Positions 17,202 to 25,130 of a stretch of DNA of 64,000 nucleotides are shown piece after piece. Made by a program: the position numbers and the translations under genes. Below the pieces are notes generated by a model, which searched no databases, was not told the DNA's origin, and saw only the letters and a list, made by a program, of their open reading frames with translations. This DNA comes from Rhodothalassium salexigens DSM 2132 (lineage in GTDB: Bacteria > Pseudomonadota > Alphaproteobacteria > Sphingomonadales > Rhodothalassiaceae), in contig NZ_SLXO01000004.1 in NCBI RefSeq assembly GCF_004341375.1, positions 186,001 to 250,000 of the forward strand, given 5' to 3'. Each line of letters starts with the position of its first letter. Within the stretch, counting starts at the first letter, position 1.

Positions 17202-18979
17202 GACCGCAGGTCTGAATCGTCTTGCAGCAATTGGCTCAACACCGCCACCTCGCGCTTGGCCAGTTCGATCAGCTTCTGCTCATCCTTATAGGTGGCATGG
17301 GCCAGGTAAAGGCGGTTTTCGTCGTGGCGGCGGAACCGCTCGACGATGCTGAGGGCCTCGTCGTCGCTCAGCCCCAGCCGGGTCAGGGTGGCGGTGGCGA
17401 GGCGCAGGCTGGAATGAAACGTCTCGCGTTCGATGACCGCCACGCCGCGATCCATCAACCGGTAGACATGGTCGCGGTTGCGCGCCCGGGCCAGGATCGG
17501 CAGGTCGGGATAGTGGGTGCGCACGGTGTCGGCGATGCGCAGCGACTGTTCCACATCCTCGACCGCAAGGACGAACAGCTTGGCCCGGTCGGCGCCGGCG
17601 GCCTCCAACAGATCGAGCCGGCCGGCATCGCCGAAATAGACCTTGCTGCCGAAGCGCCGGGCCATCTCCACCTGGTCGAGCCGCTCTTCGAGCGCGGTGA
17701 ACGCGATGCCCCGGCCGCGCAGCACCCGCGCGACGATCTGGCCGACCCGGCCGAAGCCGGCGAGGATCACCTCGGCGCCGTCGTCGGGGGCGTCATAGTC
17801 GGGCCGGCGCGGCTCGGGCCGGCTCTGGCGCCGCGCCAGCGCGTCGTCGAGCGCCATCAACAGCGGCGTGGTCGCCATGGACAGCCCGACGACCAGCAGC
17901 GAGCCTTCCAGCATGGTCCGGTCGAGCAGGTCTTCCTGAAACGCCAGGATCAGCAGCGCGAAGGCGAATTCGCCGCCCTGCGACAGCACCAGCGCCAGCT
18001 TGCGCGCCGGCCGCCCGGGCAGCTTCCAGGCCCGCGCCAGGGCGTAGAGTACCGCCGCCTTGACCGCCACCAGCCCGGCGACCGCGCCGAGGATGGTCAG
18101 CGGGTGAGCGATCACAAGCGACAGCTTGAGCGACATGCCGATGGCGATGAAGAACAGCGACAGCAGCAGGCCCTTGAACGGCTCGATCCGGGCTTCGAGT
18201 TCGTGGCGATACTCGCTGTCGGCCAGCAACACCCCGGCGGCGAAGGCGCCGAGCGCCGGCGACAGCCCGGCCTGGGTCATCACCCAGGCGCTGGCGGCGA
18301 CGGTGAACAGTGCGGTGGCGGTGAACGCTTCCTGCTGGTCGACCTCGGCGATCAGCCGCAGCACCCGGCGCAGCACGAACCGGCCGCCGATCAGAAACGC
18401 CGCCACCACCGCCAGGCTGACCGCCGCGCTGTGCAGCAGGGCCGGTGCCGACGCCGCGCCGATGCCGGCCATCCCCAACAGCGGGATCACGGTGAACAGG
18501 GGGATCGCCATCAGGTCCTGAAACAGCACCACCGAGAAGGCGACCCGACCGTGCGCTTGTTTGAGTTCCTGGCGCTCGGCCAGCATCTGCAAGGCCAGCG
18601 GCGTCGACGAGGCGGCGAGCATGACACCCAGGGTCAAAGCCAGCGCCCAGTCCAGACCGGCAAGCCAGATCAGCACCGGGGTCAACAGGGCGGCGGTCAG
18701 CGCGGTCTGCAAGCCGCCGAGCCCGAACACCGTGTGGCGCATGGTCCACAGCCGGCTTGGCTGGAGTTCGAGCCCGATGACGAACAACAGCAGCACCACG
18801 CCCATCTCGGCCACGTCGAGGATCGCGTCGGGGTGCTGGAACAGGCCGCTGACCGAGGGGCCGAGCACCGCCCCGGCGATCAGATAGCCGAGCACGGCGC
18901 CGAGGCCGAGGCGCTTGGCGATCGGCACGGCGATCAAGGCGGCGCCCAGGAAGATCAGGGCTTGATTGAGAATCGGCAT
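17198..18979 (-). CDS. Kef-type monovalent cation:proton antiporter with RCK/TrkA-N domain
   Basis: 593-residue CPA2-family transporter. About twelve membrane segments cover residues 1-385, with 'GAVLGYLIAGAVLGPS' and 'MGVVLLLFVIGLEL' typical of KefB/KefC. A cytoplasmic NAD-binding TrkA-N domain follows ('VILAGFGRVGQIVARVL' near residue 412). It exports K+ in exchange for protons, often gated by glutathione adducts. The ATG at 18979 was chosen because the membrane domain begins right there; upstream codons overlap the divergent carbonic-anhydrase promoter region. Confidence 0.9.
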   Translation of the reverse strand: MPILNQALIFLGAALIAVPIAKRLGLGAVLGYLIAGAVLGPSVSGLFQHPDAILDVAEMGVVLLLFVIGLELQPSRLWTMRHTVFGLGGLQTALTAALLTPVLIWLAGLDWALALTLGVMLAASSTPLALQMLAERQELKQAHGRVAFSVVLFQDLMAIPLFTVIPLLGMAGIGAASAPALLHSAAVSLAVVAAFLIGGRFVLRRVLRLIAEVDQQEAFTATALFTVAASAWVMTQAGLSPALGAFAAGVLLADSEYRHELEARIEPFKGLLLSLFFIAIGMSLKLSLVIAHPLTILGAVAGLVAVKAAVLYALARAWKLPGRPARKLALVLSQGGEFAFALLILAFQEDLLDRTMLEGSLLVVGLSMATTPLLMALDDALARRQSRPEPRRPDYDAPDDGAEVILAGFGRVGQIVARVLRGRGIAFTALEERLDQVEMARRFGSKVYFGDAGRLDLLEAAGADRAKLFVLAVEDVEQSLRIADTVRTHYPDLPILARARNRDHVYRLMDRGVAVIERETFHSSLRLATATLTRLGLSDDEALSIVERFRRHDENRLYLAHATYKDEQKLIELAKREVAVLSQLLQDDSDLRS

Positions 18980-19088
18980 GACGGCGGTGCGTCCGGCTTC
19001 TAGGGTTGGGGGGTCGTCATTAGGCGTCCCGCACGCCGCAATCAATGCGCGTGGGCCGGTCGCGGCTTTGCGCGAGCGAGGAGGTATC

Positions 19089-19658
19089 ATGACCCGATCG
19101 ATCTACAGCCTGGATGGCATCGAGCCGGATATCGAGCGCGCGGCGTTCATCGCCCCCGACGCCACGCTGGTGGGCCGGGTGCGTTTGTGCACCGGCGCAT
19201 CCATATGGTATCATGCCACCCTGCGCGGGGATAATGAGTGGATCGAAATCGGCGCCGACAGCAACATTCAGGACAACAGCGTGCTGCATACCGACATGGG
19301 CGCGCCGCTGACTGTGGGCGAGGGTGTGACGGTTGGCCACAGGGTGACCTTGCATGGGTGCACGGTCGAAGACGGCGCCCTGGTGGGCATGGGTAGCATC
19401 GTGCTCAATCACGCAACGATCGGCGCCGGCGCGATCCTTGGCGCCGGCAGCTTGGTGCCCGAGGGCAAGGAAATCCCGGCCGGGGTTCTGGCGGTCGGCA
19501 GCCCGGCCCGGGTGGTGCGCGACCTGAAGCCCCAGGAAGTCAACCTTTTGAAAGCGTCGGCGGTGCATTATGTGCAAAACGCACGTCGTCATCATGACGG
19601 CGTGGTGCCAATGGCGGGGGCCTGCGCGCCGTCCGTCTCCAGGGGCGCGACGGTGTAG
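19089..19658 (+). CDS. Gamma-class carbonic anhydrase family protein
   Basis: 189-residue left-handed beta-helix protein of the gamma-carbonic anhydrase/YrdA group. The three zinc histidines are His67 ('VLHTDMG'), His84 ('TVGHRV') and His89 ('TLHGC'). Hexapeptide repeats are visible through 'GAGAILGAGSLVPEGKEIPAG'. The ATG at 19089 has an AGGAGG ribosome binding site five bases upstream. Family members include active carbonic anhydrases and inactive relatives; the ligands being intact favours metal binding. Confidence 0.9.
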   Translation: MTRSIYSLDGIEPDIERAAFIAPDATLVGRVRLCTGASIWYHATLRGDNEWIEIGADSNIQDNSVLHTDMGAPLTVGEGVTVGHRVTLHGCTVEDGALVGMGSIVLNHATIGAGAILGAGSLVPEGKEIPAGVLAVGSPARVVRDLKPQEVNLLKASAVHYVQNARRHHDGVVPMAGACAPSVSRGATV

Positions 19659-19709
19659 GGGCCAGGACGGCCTAGGGCGGACGGTGCGCGAGTTGGTGTG
19701 GTGTCGAGT

Positions 19710-20687
19710 ATGGGTCAGGCCAGGGATATTTTTACCACGATCACCGAATCCGCGGTGGCCGATCGCGAAGCGTTGGCCCGTCGGCTCGGTCGATACCTGA
19801 CCGTGGATGGCGCCCGGGTCGACCGGCAGGCGGCCATCGGCATCGCCGAGGCACTGGCGCACGATCTGTCGGTGGCGGTGCGCGCCGCCCTGGCCGAGGC
19901 GGTGGCGACCAGCGAGATCTTGCCCGCCCGGTTGGTCGATGTGCTGGCCCGTGATGTGCCGGAAGTGTCGCTGCCGTTCATCCGCCACAGCCCGACACTC
20001 ACCGACCGACAGCTTGCCGCCTTGGTCTATGACGGCGACCCGGCGGTGCAGACCGCCGTCGCCAGTCGGGCGTCGGTGTCCGAACCGCTTTCCCGCATGC
20101 TCAGTGAACACGGCGCCGAACCGGCGGTTCGGGCGCTGGTGGAGAATGACGGGTCGGTGATGTCGTCGCGGGTCTGCGGGCGGATCCTGGACCGGTTCCC
20201 GCAGACCGAGACGCTGTTGTCGGCGCTCAGTCGGCGCGGCGATCTGCCGGTGGATGCGGTCGAGCCGTTACTCGAACGCCTGTCTGAGGCGGCCCGCGAA
20301 GCGCTGGTGGTGCGATTCGATCTGGGCCGCGATTATGCCGCCTATCTGGCCGAGTCGGCCCGTCGCCGGGTGCTGGGCGATACGCTCGACAGTGCGCCGG
20401 TGCCCAACATTATGGCCTATCTGGCCCACCTGCACGAGGTGGGCGAGTTGGATTTGGATCTGCTGTTGCATCTGGTGCGCAACGGCAATCTGCGGAGCTT
20501 CGCGGTCGCGGTCGGCGTATTCGTCGATGTGGACCCGGCCTGGGTGCTGAGCGATCTCGATGCGCGCGGTGTCGCCGCCCTGGTACGCTACCTGCGCATG
20601 GCCGATATCGGTCCCGCCAGCATCCGCCTGTTGGCCGACGCCTACGACGACTATCTGACCATGACCGAGCAAAGCCGCGCCTGTTAA
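19710..20687 (+). CDS. DUF2336 domain-containing protein
   Basis: 325-residue helical-repeat protein of the alphaproteobacterial DUF2336 family, recognised by 'LARRLGRYLTVDGARVDR', 'LARDVPEVSLPFIRHSPTL' and 'DPAVQTAVASRASVSEPL', which give a HEAT-like repeat pattern. Function is unknown; some relatives are linked to signalling and biofilm control. No membrane segment is present. An in-frame GTG at 19698 is an alternative start; neither has a strong ribosome binding site. Confidence 0.8.
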   Translation: MGQARDIFTTITESAVADREALARRLGRYLTVDGARVDRQAAIGIAEALAHDLSVAVRAALAEAVATSEILPARLVDVLARDVPEVSLPFIRHSPTLTDRQLAALVYDGDPAVQTAVASRASVSEPLSRMLSEHGAEPAVRALVENDGSVMSSRVCGRILDRFPQTETLLSALSRRGDLPVDAVEPLLERLSEAAREALVVRFDLGRDYAAYLAESARRRVLGDTLDSAPVPNIMAYLAHLHEVGELDLDLLLHLVRNGNLRSFAVAVGVFVDVDPAWVLSDLDARGVAALVRYLRMADIGPASIRLLADAYDDYLTMTEQSRAC

Positions 20688-20812
20688 CGCGCCGGTCGAT
20701 CCCGCAAGGCGCGAGGCGTGTCGACCCCCGTATCGGCTCCCGTATCAGCCTCCGGTCGCCCTCGTGTGGGGCGCGGTGCCGTCGGGCTTGATGCGTCGCG
20801 GCCAAATCCATG

Positions 20813-20827
20813 CTTTGCAATGCAAAG
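20813..20827. promoter_or_regulatory. Palindromic operator candidate upstream of the winged-helix gene
   Basis: CTTTGCA-A-TGCAAAG is an inverted repeat with perfect 7-base arms and a single central base, 16 bases before the ATG at 20843. Its position between the presumed promoter and the ribosome binding site GGAGGGGG suits repression of the gene that follows, which encodes a winged-helix DNA-binding protein. Autoregulation is an inference. Confidence 0.55.
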
Positions 20828-20842
20828 TCGATGGAGGGGGCG

Positions 20843-21352
20843 ATGCAGGACGGTGGCGGGACGCTCGGCTGGGCGGTGGCGATCGTGCTTGGATGGGCGT
20901 TGTCGGCCTGGATCGGGGCGCGCACGGCCGGGCGCCGTCCGGGCAACAAGCTGACGGCGCTGTATGCCACGGCGTTCATCGGCACCGGCGTGGTCCTGAC
21001 CCTGACGGCGGCGATCGGCTGGTCGACCGGCACCCTTGACCCCCGCGGCCTCGACGATGTGATCCACGGTCGCGTGCGGTTGGCGGTCATGGCATATCTG
21101 GCGACCGCGACGAGCGCCGAGGTCGGCCATCTCAAGGCGCAGGTCGGGGTGTCCGACGGCAATTTGTCGACCCATCTGCGCAAGCTGGAGGAAGCGGGGT
21201 AGGTGGCCATCCACAAACGCTTCGAGAAGCGCCGGCCGCTGACCACCGTGACCATGACCGAGGCCGGGCACGAGGCGTTCGATGCCTATGTGGTTCGCCT
21301 GGGCGCGCTTCTGGGCCTGGGGCCGCAGGACGGCGATGCTGCCGCCGAGTGA
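20843..21352 (+). pseudogene. Winged-helix transcriptional regulator with N-terminal membrane segments, interrupted by an in-frame TAG
   Basis: The frame runs from ATG 20843 (SD GGAGGGGG) to TAG at 21200-21202, then continues open in the same frame to TGA at 21350-21352. The joined product would be about 169 residues. Residues ~5-60 hold two hydrophobic segments; the rest is an HTH_27-type winged helix: 'VRLAVMAYLATA', 'VGVSDGNLSTHLRKLEEAG', stop, 'VAIHKRFEKRRPLTTVTMTE'. In relatives the codon after 'LEEAG' is normally Tyr ('AGYV'), so TAC or TAT to TAG explains the break. The truncated product would lack the wing. It is either a recent nonsense pseudogene or read through by a suppressor. Confidence 0.75.
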
Positions 21353-21380
21353 GCGCACGGCGACCGATCGTCGACGACGC

Positions 21381-21911
21381 TCAGCCCGCGGCGCCGAAGC
21401 CGCCATCCTGGAACAACAGCGTCTGACCGTCGTCATAGTCGAAATGATGCACGCGGCCGACGATGATGACATGATCCCCGCCGGGGAACGTGGCTTCCAG
21501 ATGGCAGTCGAACCGGGCCGCGGCGTCCTCGACCATCGGCACGCCGCCCGGTCCGTCGGCCAGCGGTGCGCCGATCAGGCGCTCGGCCGGGCTGTGCTTG
21601 GAGGTGGCGAACTGCCGGGCGATGGCGCCCTGATCGGCGGCCAGGATCGAGATGGTGAAGCCGGGCGCGTGGGTGAACGCATCGACCGCGCTGCTGCTGC
21701 GTTCGACGCTCCACAACACCAGCGGTGGGTCGAGGCTGACCGAGGCGAAGCTGTTGATGGTGATGCCCACCGGCTGGTAGCCGCCGCCGCCAGCGATCAC
21801 GATCGCGACGCCAGTGGGATAGCGACCCAGGGCGTTGCGGTAGGCGCGCAGGTCGGCTTCGCCCGGATCGGTCAGCGGATGAAACGGCATATCGTCAACG
21901 GCTTTCAACAT
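21381..21911 (-). CDS. Flavin reductase family protein (FMN-binding)
   Basis: 176-residue protein with the flavin reductase-like FMN-binding split barrel: 'LRAYRNALGRYPTGVAIV', 'GITINSFASVSLDPPLVLW', 'FTISILAADQGAIARQFA'. Members supply reduced flavin to two-component monooxygenases or act on their own. The C-terminal 'GDHVIIVGRVHHFDYDDG' is typical. Start ATG 21911; an internal ATG at 21890 is possible. No monooxygenase partner is adjacent. Confidence 0.88.
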   Translation of the reverse strand: MLKAVDDMPFHPLTDPGEADLRAYRNALGRYPTGVAIVIAGGGGYQPVGITINSFASVSLDPPLVLWSVERSSSAVDAFTHAPGFTISILAADQGAIARQFATSKHSPAERLIGAPLADGPGGVPMVEDAAARFDCHLEATFPGGDHVIIVGRVHHFDYDDGQTLLFQDGGFGAAG

Positions 21912-22365
21912 GGCAGGACAAGATCGGTTCGGGGTGGCGGGAAGACGCGACACGTCAGCCCGAGGGCCACGCGACTGCGGCCCGTTATACGTCGGACATC
22001 GGCGGTTGGCCCACTGCCGGCGGACCGCCCCCCGGGGTCGCCTCGGATCGGCCCCGGAAAAACTCGGCAAGCCTCGGATCGCGGAGGCTTTTGCCTTCAC
22101 CGTCGGGCCCTGACGAGCCACGGTGAGACCGTCGGCATTGGCCCAGCCTTCCGAGGCGGCTTAGCATATCGCCGGCCGGGGCGGGAGACCGCTTCTCGCG
22201 CCGGAGCGCCGTGGCGAGCCGCCGCGATACGGACCGTGCCAGGGCTGCGCCAGGGGCCGTGACATGGGATCGTAACCGTTCATCAATACTTGGCGGGCAG
22301 ATTTATCGATTGGCGACCGGTGTTGGGAAAGGTTCCGCCAGGCTTGTGAGGATACTGGGTCAGCC
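21912..22365. other. Divergent intergenic region between flavin reductase and EAL gene
   Basis: 454 bases without a supported gene. It must hold the outward promoters for both neighbours. A relative drop in G+C around 22280-22325, just before the EAL gene, is the likeliest promoter site for that gene. No confident -35/-10 pair, repeat or RNA structure was recognised. Confidence 0.3.
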
Positions 22366-24027
22366 ATGCACCGACGTCTCTTTGTGATCGCAAGCACCGT
22401 GCTGGTGATGCTGGTTGCGGCATCGCTCGCCCTTGCGCTTGGCTATGCCTTGTCGGTGCGGCAGAGCCATCGGGCGGTCGAAGGGTATGCCCGCGGCACA
22501 CTCGAGGATAGCGAGGCGGTGGTGCGCTATGCGATCCGGGAAATCGGCTCGCTGGCGGCATTGGCCGGCCAGCCCTGCGACGCCTGGTCCACCGAATCCC
22601 TGTCCTTGCAGAGCTATCTGTCGCCGTTCGTGCGACAGTTCGGCATCATCGACGATCAGGGCAATGTCTATTGCACCAATTTCGGTGCCGCGCGCATTCC
22701 GTCGCCCATCGAGATGATGCAGGCGTTCGAGCGCGACGGCGTGTTCATGACGGTGTCCGATACCGAGGTCCGGCAGCGCCGGTCGCTGGTGATCGCGGTG
22801 CCGATGACCGGTGGCGGTGCGATCAACGGCCTGGTCGCTCCCGATGAATTCGCGCATCCGTCGGTGGTCCGCCATCTGGGCCGCTTCGGCCATGCCAGCC
22901 TGCTGCTCGACGACGGCAGCGAGATCGTCGTCGCCAAGGGCGGTGCGGCGCATCCCGACGGCTCCTGGAACACCCGCCAAAGCGCTGATCGCGGCATCGT
23001 CAAGTCGGTGCGTTCCGAGGATTATCCCTTCCGGGCCGTGGTGCGCGCCGATCCCGGCTTCGTGCTGCGCACGTTCAAGAACAATTTGCCGCTGATCGCG
23101 CCTTTGGCGGCGTTGCTGGGCGCCAGTCTGGGCCTGCTGTTCTATCGCCAGACCACCCGTCAGATGTCGCTCGAACAGAGCCTGCGGCGGTCGGTGGCGC
23201 GCGATTGCGAGGATTTTCGCATCCATTATCAGCCGATCATCGAGTTGGAGACCGACCGGTGCGTCGGCGTCGAGGCGTTGATCCGCTGGCAGCACCCGTC
23301 CATGGGCATGATCCGGCCCGACCGGTTCATCCCCATCGCCGAACGCAACGGTCTGATCGTGCCGCTGACCCGTTGGTTGATCCGCACCGCCATCGACGAG
23401 TTGGCACCGCAGCTTTACGGCGATCCGAAATTCCATGTGGGAATCAATCTGGCGGCGAGCCACTTCCGCACCTTCGACCTGGTCGACGATCTGCGCCAAC
23501 TGGTTGCCTACACGTCGCTCCGGCCGTCGCAGATCACCCTCGAGTCCACGGAACGCGAGATCCTGTCCGACTATGACCAGACGCCGCTCCGGGTCATGGA
23601 GATGCTGTCGGCGCAGGGCTTTTCCATCGCCATCGACGATTTCGGCACCGGCCACAACGGGCTCGCCTTTCTGCAGCGGTTCCCGGCCCAGATCCTCAAG
23701 GTCGACCGCACCTTCGTCGACACCATCGGCACCGATGCGGTGAAACGCCCGGTGCTCGACGCCATCGTCGATCTGGGCCAGCGTCTCACCATGGGGATCA
23801 TCGCCGAGGGCGTCGAGACGCCCGAACAGGCGGCCTATCTGCGCGCCATGGGGGTTCCCTACGCGCAGGGGTTCTTTTTCGCCCGGCCCATGCCGGTGGC
23901 CGACCTCAACGCCTATCTCGAAGATCTGGAACAGTCGTTGCGCGAAGCGGCAATGGCCAAGAGCGACAATGTCCGCCGCTTGTTCGGCACCGAAACCCCG
24001 CCGGCGGCCGGCGGGATCAAACCCTGA
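22366..24027 (+). CDS. Membrane-bound c-di-GMP phosphodiesterase, CSS-like sensor plus EAL domain
   Basis: 553 residues. A membrane segment at ~8-30 is followed by a periplasmic domain (31-238) resembling the CSS-motif sensor, a second membrane segment at ~241-260 and a cytoplasmic EAL domain (270-550). EAL catalytic residues are intact: Glu303 in 'EALIRW', Asn361, Glu393, Asp424-Asp425 in 'DDFGTG', Lys445, Glu481 and Glu484. It should hydrolyse c-di-GMP to pGpG. In the periplasmic domain two cysteines, Cys71 and Cys103, remain, but the usual Cys-Ser-Ser reads Cys-Thr-Asn; in characterised CSS-EAL proteins a disulfide between such cysteines limits activity. Confidence 0.88.
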   Translation: MHRRLFVIASTVLVMLVAASLALALGYALSVRQSHRAVEGYARGTLEDSEAVVRYAIREIGSLAALAGQPCDAWSTESLSLQSYLSPFVRQFGIIDDQGNVYCTNFGAARIPSPIEMMQAFERDGVFMTVSDTEVRQRRSLVIAVPMTGGGAINGLVAPDEFAHPSVVRHLGRFGHASLLLDDGSEIVVAKGGAAHPDGSWNTRQSADRGIVKSVRSEDYPFRAVVRADPGFVLRTFKNNLPLIAPLAALLGASLGLLFYRQTTRQMSLEQSLRRSVARDCEDFRIHYQPIIELETDRCVGVEALIRWQHPSMGMIRPDRFIPIAERNGLIVPLTRWLIRTAIDELAPQLYGDPKFHVGINLAASHFRTFDLVDDLRQLVAYTSLRPSQITLESTEREILSDYDQTPLRVMEMLSAQGFSIAIDDFGTGHNGLAFLQRFPAQILKVDRTFVDTIGTDAVKRPVLDAIVDLGQRLTMGIIAEGVETPEQAAYLRAMGVPYAQGFFFARPMPVADLNAYLEDLEQSLREAAMAKSDNVRRLFGTETPPAAGGIKP

Positions 24028-24100
24028 TCGCAACCGCGGCGGCCGGGCAACCGGGAACGGGGCGACCTTGGTGCGCCTCTTGTTGGTCCGAGGGTCGAGC

Positions 24101-24934
24101 TCAATCGGCCAGGTCGTCGTAGGCGGCGGGGCTCTTGGACAGGGCGGCCGACATGCCCTTCATCAGGTCGCCGTTCATCAACAATCCGGCGTTCCAGGTG
24201 GCCACATAGTCGAGCCCGTCGGCGACGTTGTGGTCGCGGGCATGGTTGATCACCTGCTTGGTGCCGGTGACCGCCAGCGGGCTTTTGGCGGCGATGGTGT
24301 GGGCGGTCTCGAACGCCCGGTCGAGGGTCGCCTCGCGGTCCGGTAACACCGCGTTGACGAAGCCATAGCCCGCCGCCTCGTCCGCCGTCATGGGTCGGCC
24401 GGTATAGGCCAGTTCGCGCAGCACGCCATGGGGCAGCAGGTGCGGCGCGCGTTGCAGCGTGCCCACATCGGCGACCATGGCGATGTTGATTTCCTGGATG
24501 GTGAAGTACGCGTCCGCGGCGGCGAAGCGCAGGTCGCAGGCGGTGACCAGGTCGACGCCGCCGCCCAAACAGCCGCCGTGGATCGCCGCGATCACCGGCA
24601 CCCGGCAGCGCTCGATGGCGGTGAAGGTGTCCTGCATGGCCAGAATGGTGCGGCGCAGCTTCTCGCGCACACGGCCCGGATCGGCATCGGCCGGGGCGAC
24701 GAACTCCTGCGCCATGGTCAGGTCGAGCCCGGCGGTGAACATGGCGCCGCGCCCCGAGATGACCACCGCGCGCACATCGCTGCGCTCGGACAGGGCGTCC
24801 ATCAGGCGCGGCAAGTCGTCCCAGAATGCCCGGTTCATGGCATTGCGTTTGTCCGGGCGGTTCAACTCCACATGAGCGATCTTCCGGTCGACGGTAAGGG
24901 TCAGGCTTTCCATCTCGGCGGGCTCGAACGGCAT
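24101..24934 (-). CDS. Crotonase family enzyme, delta3,5-delta2,4-dienoyl-CoA isomerase-like (ECH1 type)
   Basis: 277-residue crotonase. It matches the ECH1 subgroup more closely than plain enoyl-CoA hydratase: 'MFTAGLDLTMAQEF', 'GGCLGGGVDLVTACD', 'QEINIAMVADVGTLQR'. The acidic residues that ECH1 uses are present (Asp in 'VDLVTACD', Glu in 'QEINI', Asp in 'VADVG'). The reaction would shift double bonds of dienoyl-CoA during degradation of unsaturated fatty acids with odd-numbered double bonds. Start ATG 24934 gives the usual ~275-residue length; an earlier ATG exists at 24997. Confidence 0.8.
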   Translation of the reverse strand: MPFEPAEMESLTLTVDRKIAHVELNRPDKRNAMNRAFWDDLPRLMDALSERSDVRAVVISGRGAMFTAGLDLTMAQEFVAPADADPGRVREKLRRTILAMQDTFTAIERCRVPVIAAIHGGCLGGGVDLVTACDLRFAAADAYFTIQEINIAMVADVGTLQRAPHLLPHGVLRELAYTGRPMTADEAAGYGFVNAVLPDREATLDRAFETAHTIAAKSPLAVTGTKQVINHARDHNVADGLDYVATWNAGLLMNGDLMKGMSAALSKSPAAYDDLAD

Positions 24935-25130
24935 CGGCGGGCTCCCGGGGCTGCAAAAGATCCGCGCCAGCATATCGCTCTGGTGCGGCCCATGCACGGG
25001 CCAATCGACCGGCGCCGGATGGGGTGGGGCGGTCAGTAACTATTCAGACATAATTGCTGGCCAAACTTGGCGCTTTGTTTGATGCGGGGTGGCGAGAAGG
25101 CTGAGCTTGCCCCGCTGACTGGACGTCTTC

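Noticed and set aside
15348..17291. Long plus-strand open frame opposite mnmC
   Set aside because: Shadow of high-G+C codon bias; no ribosome binding site or domain, while mnmC on the other strand is complete.
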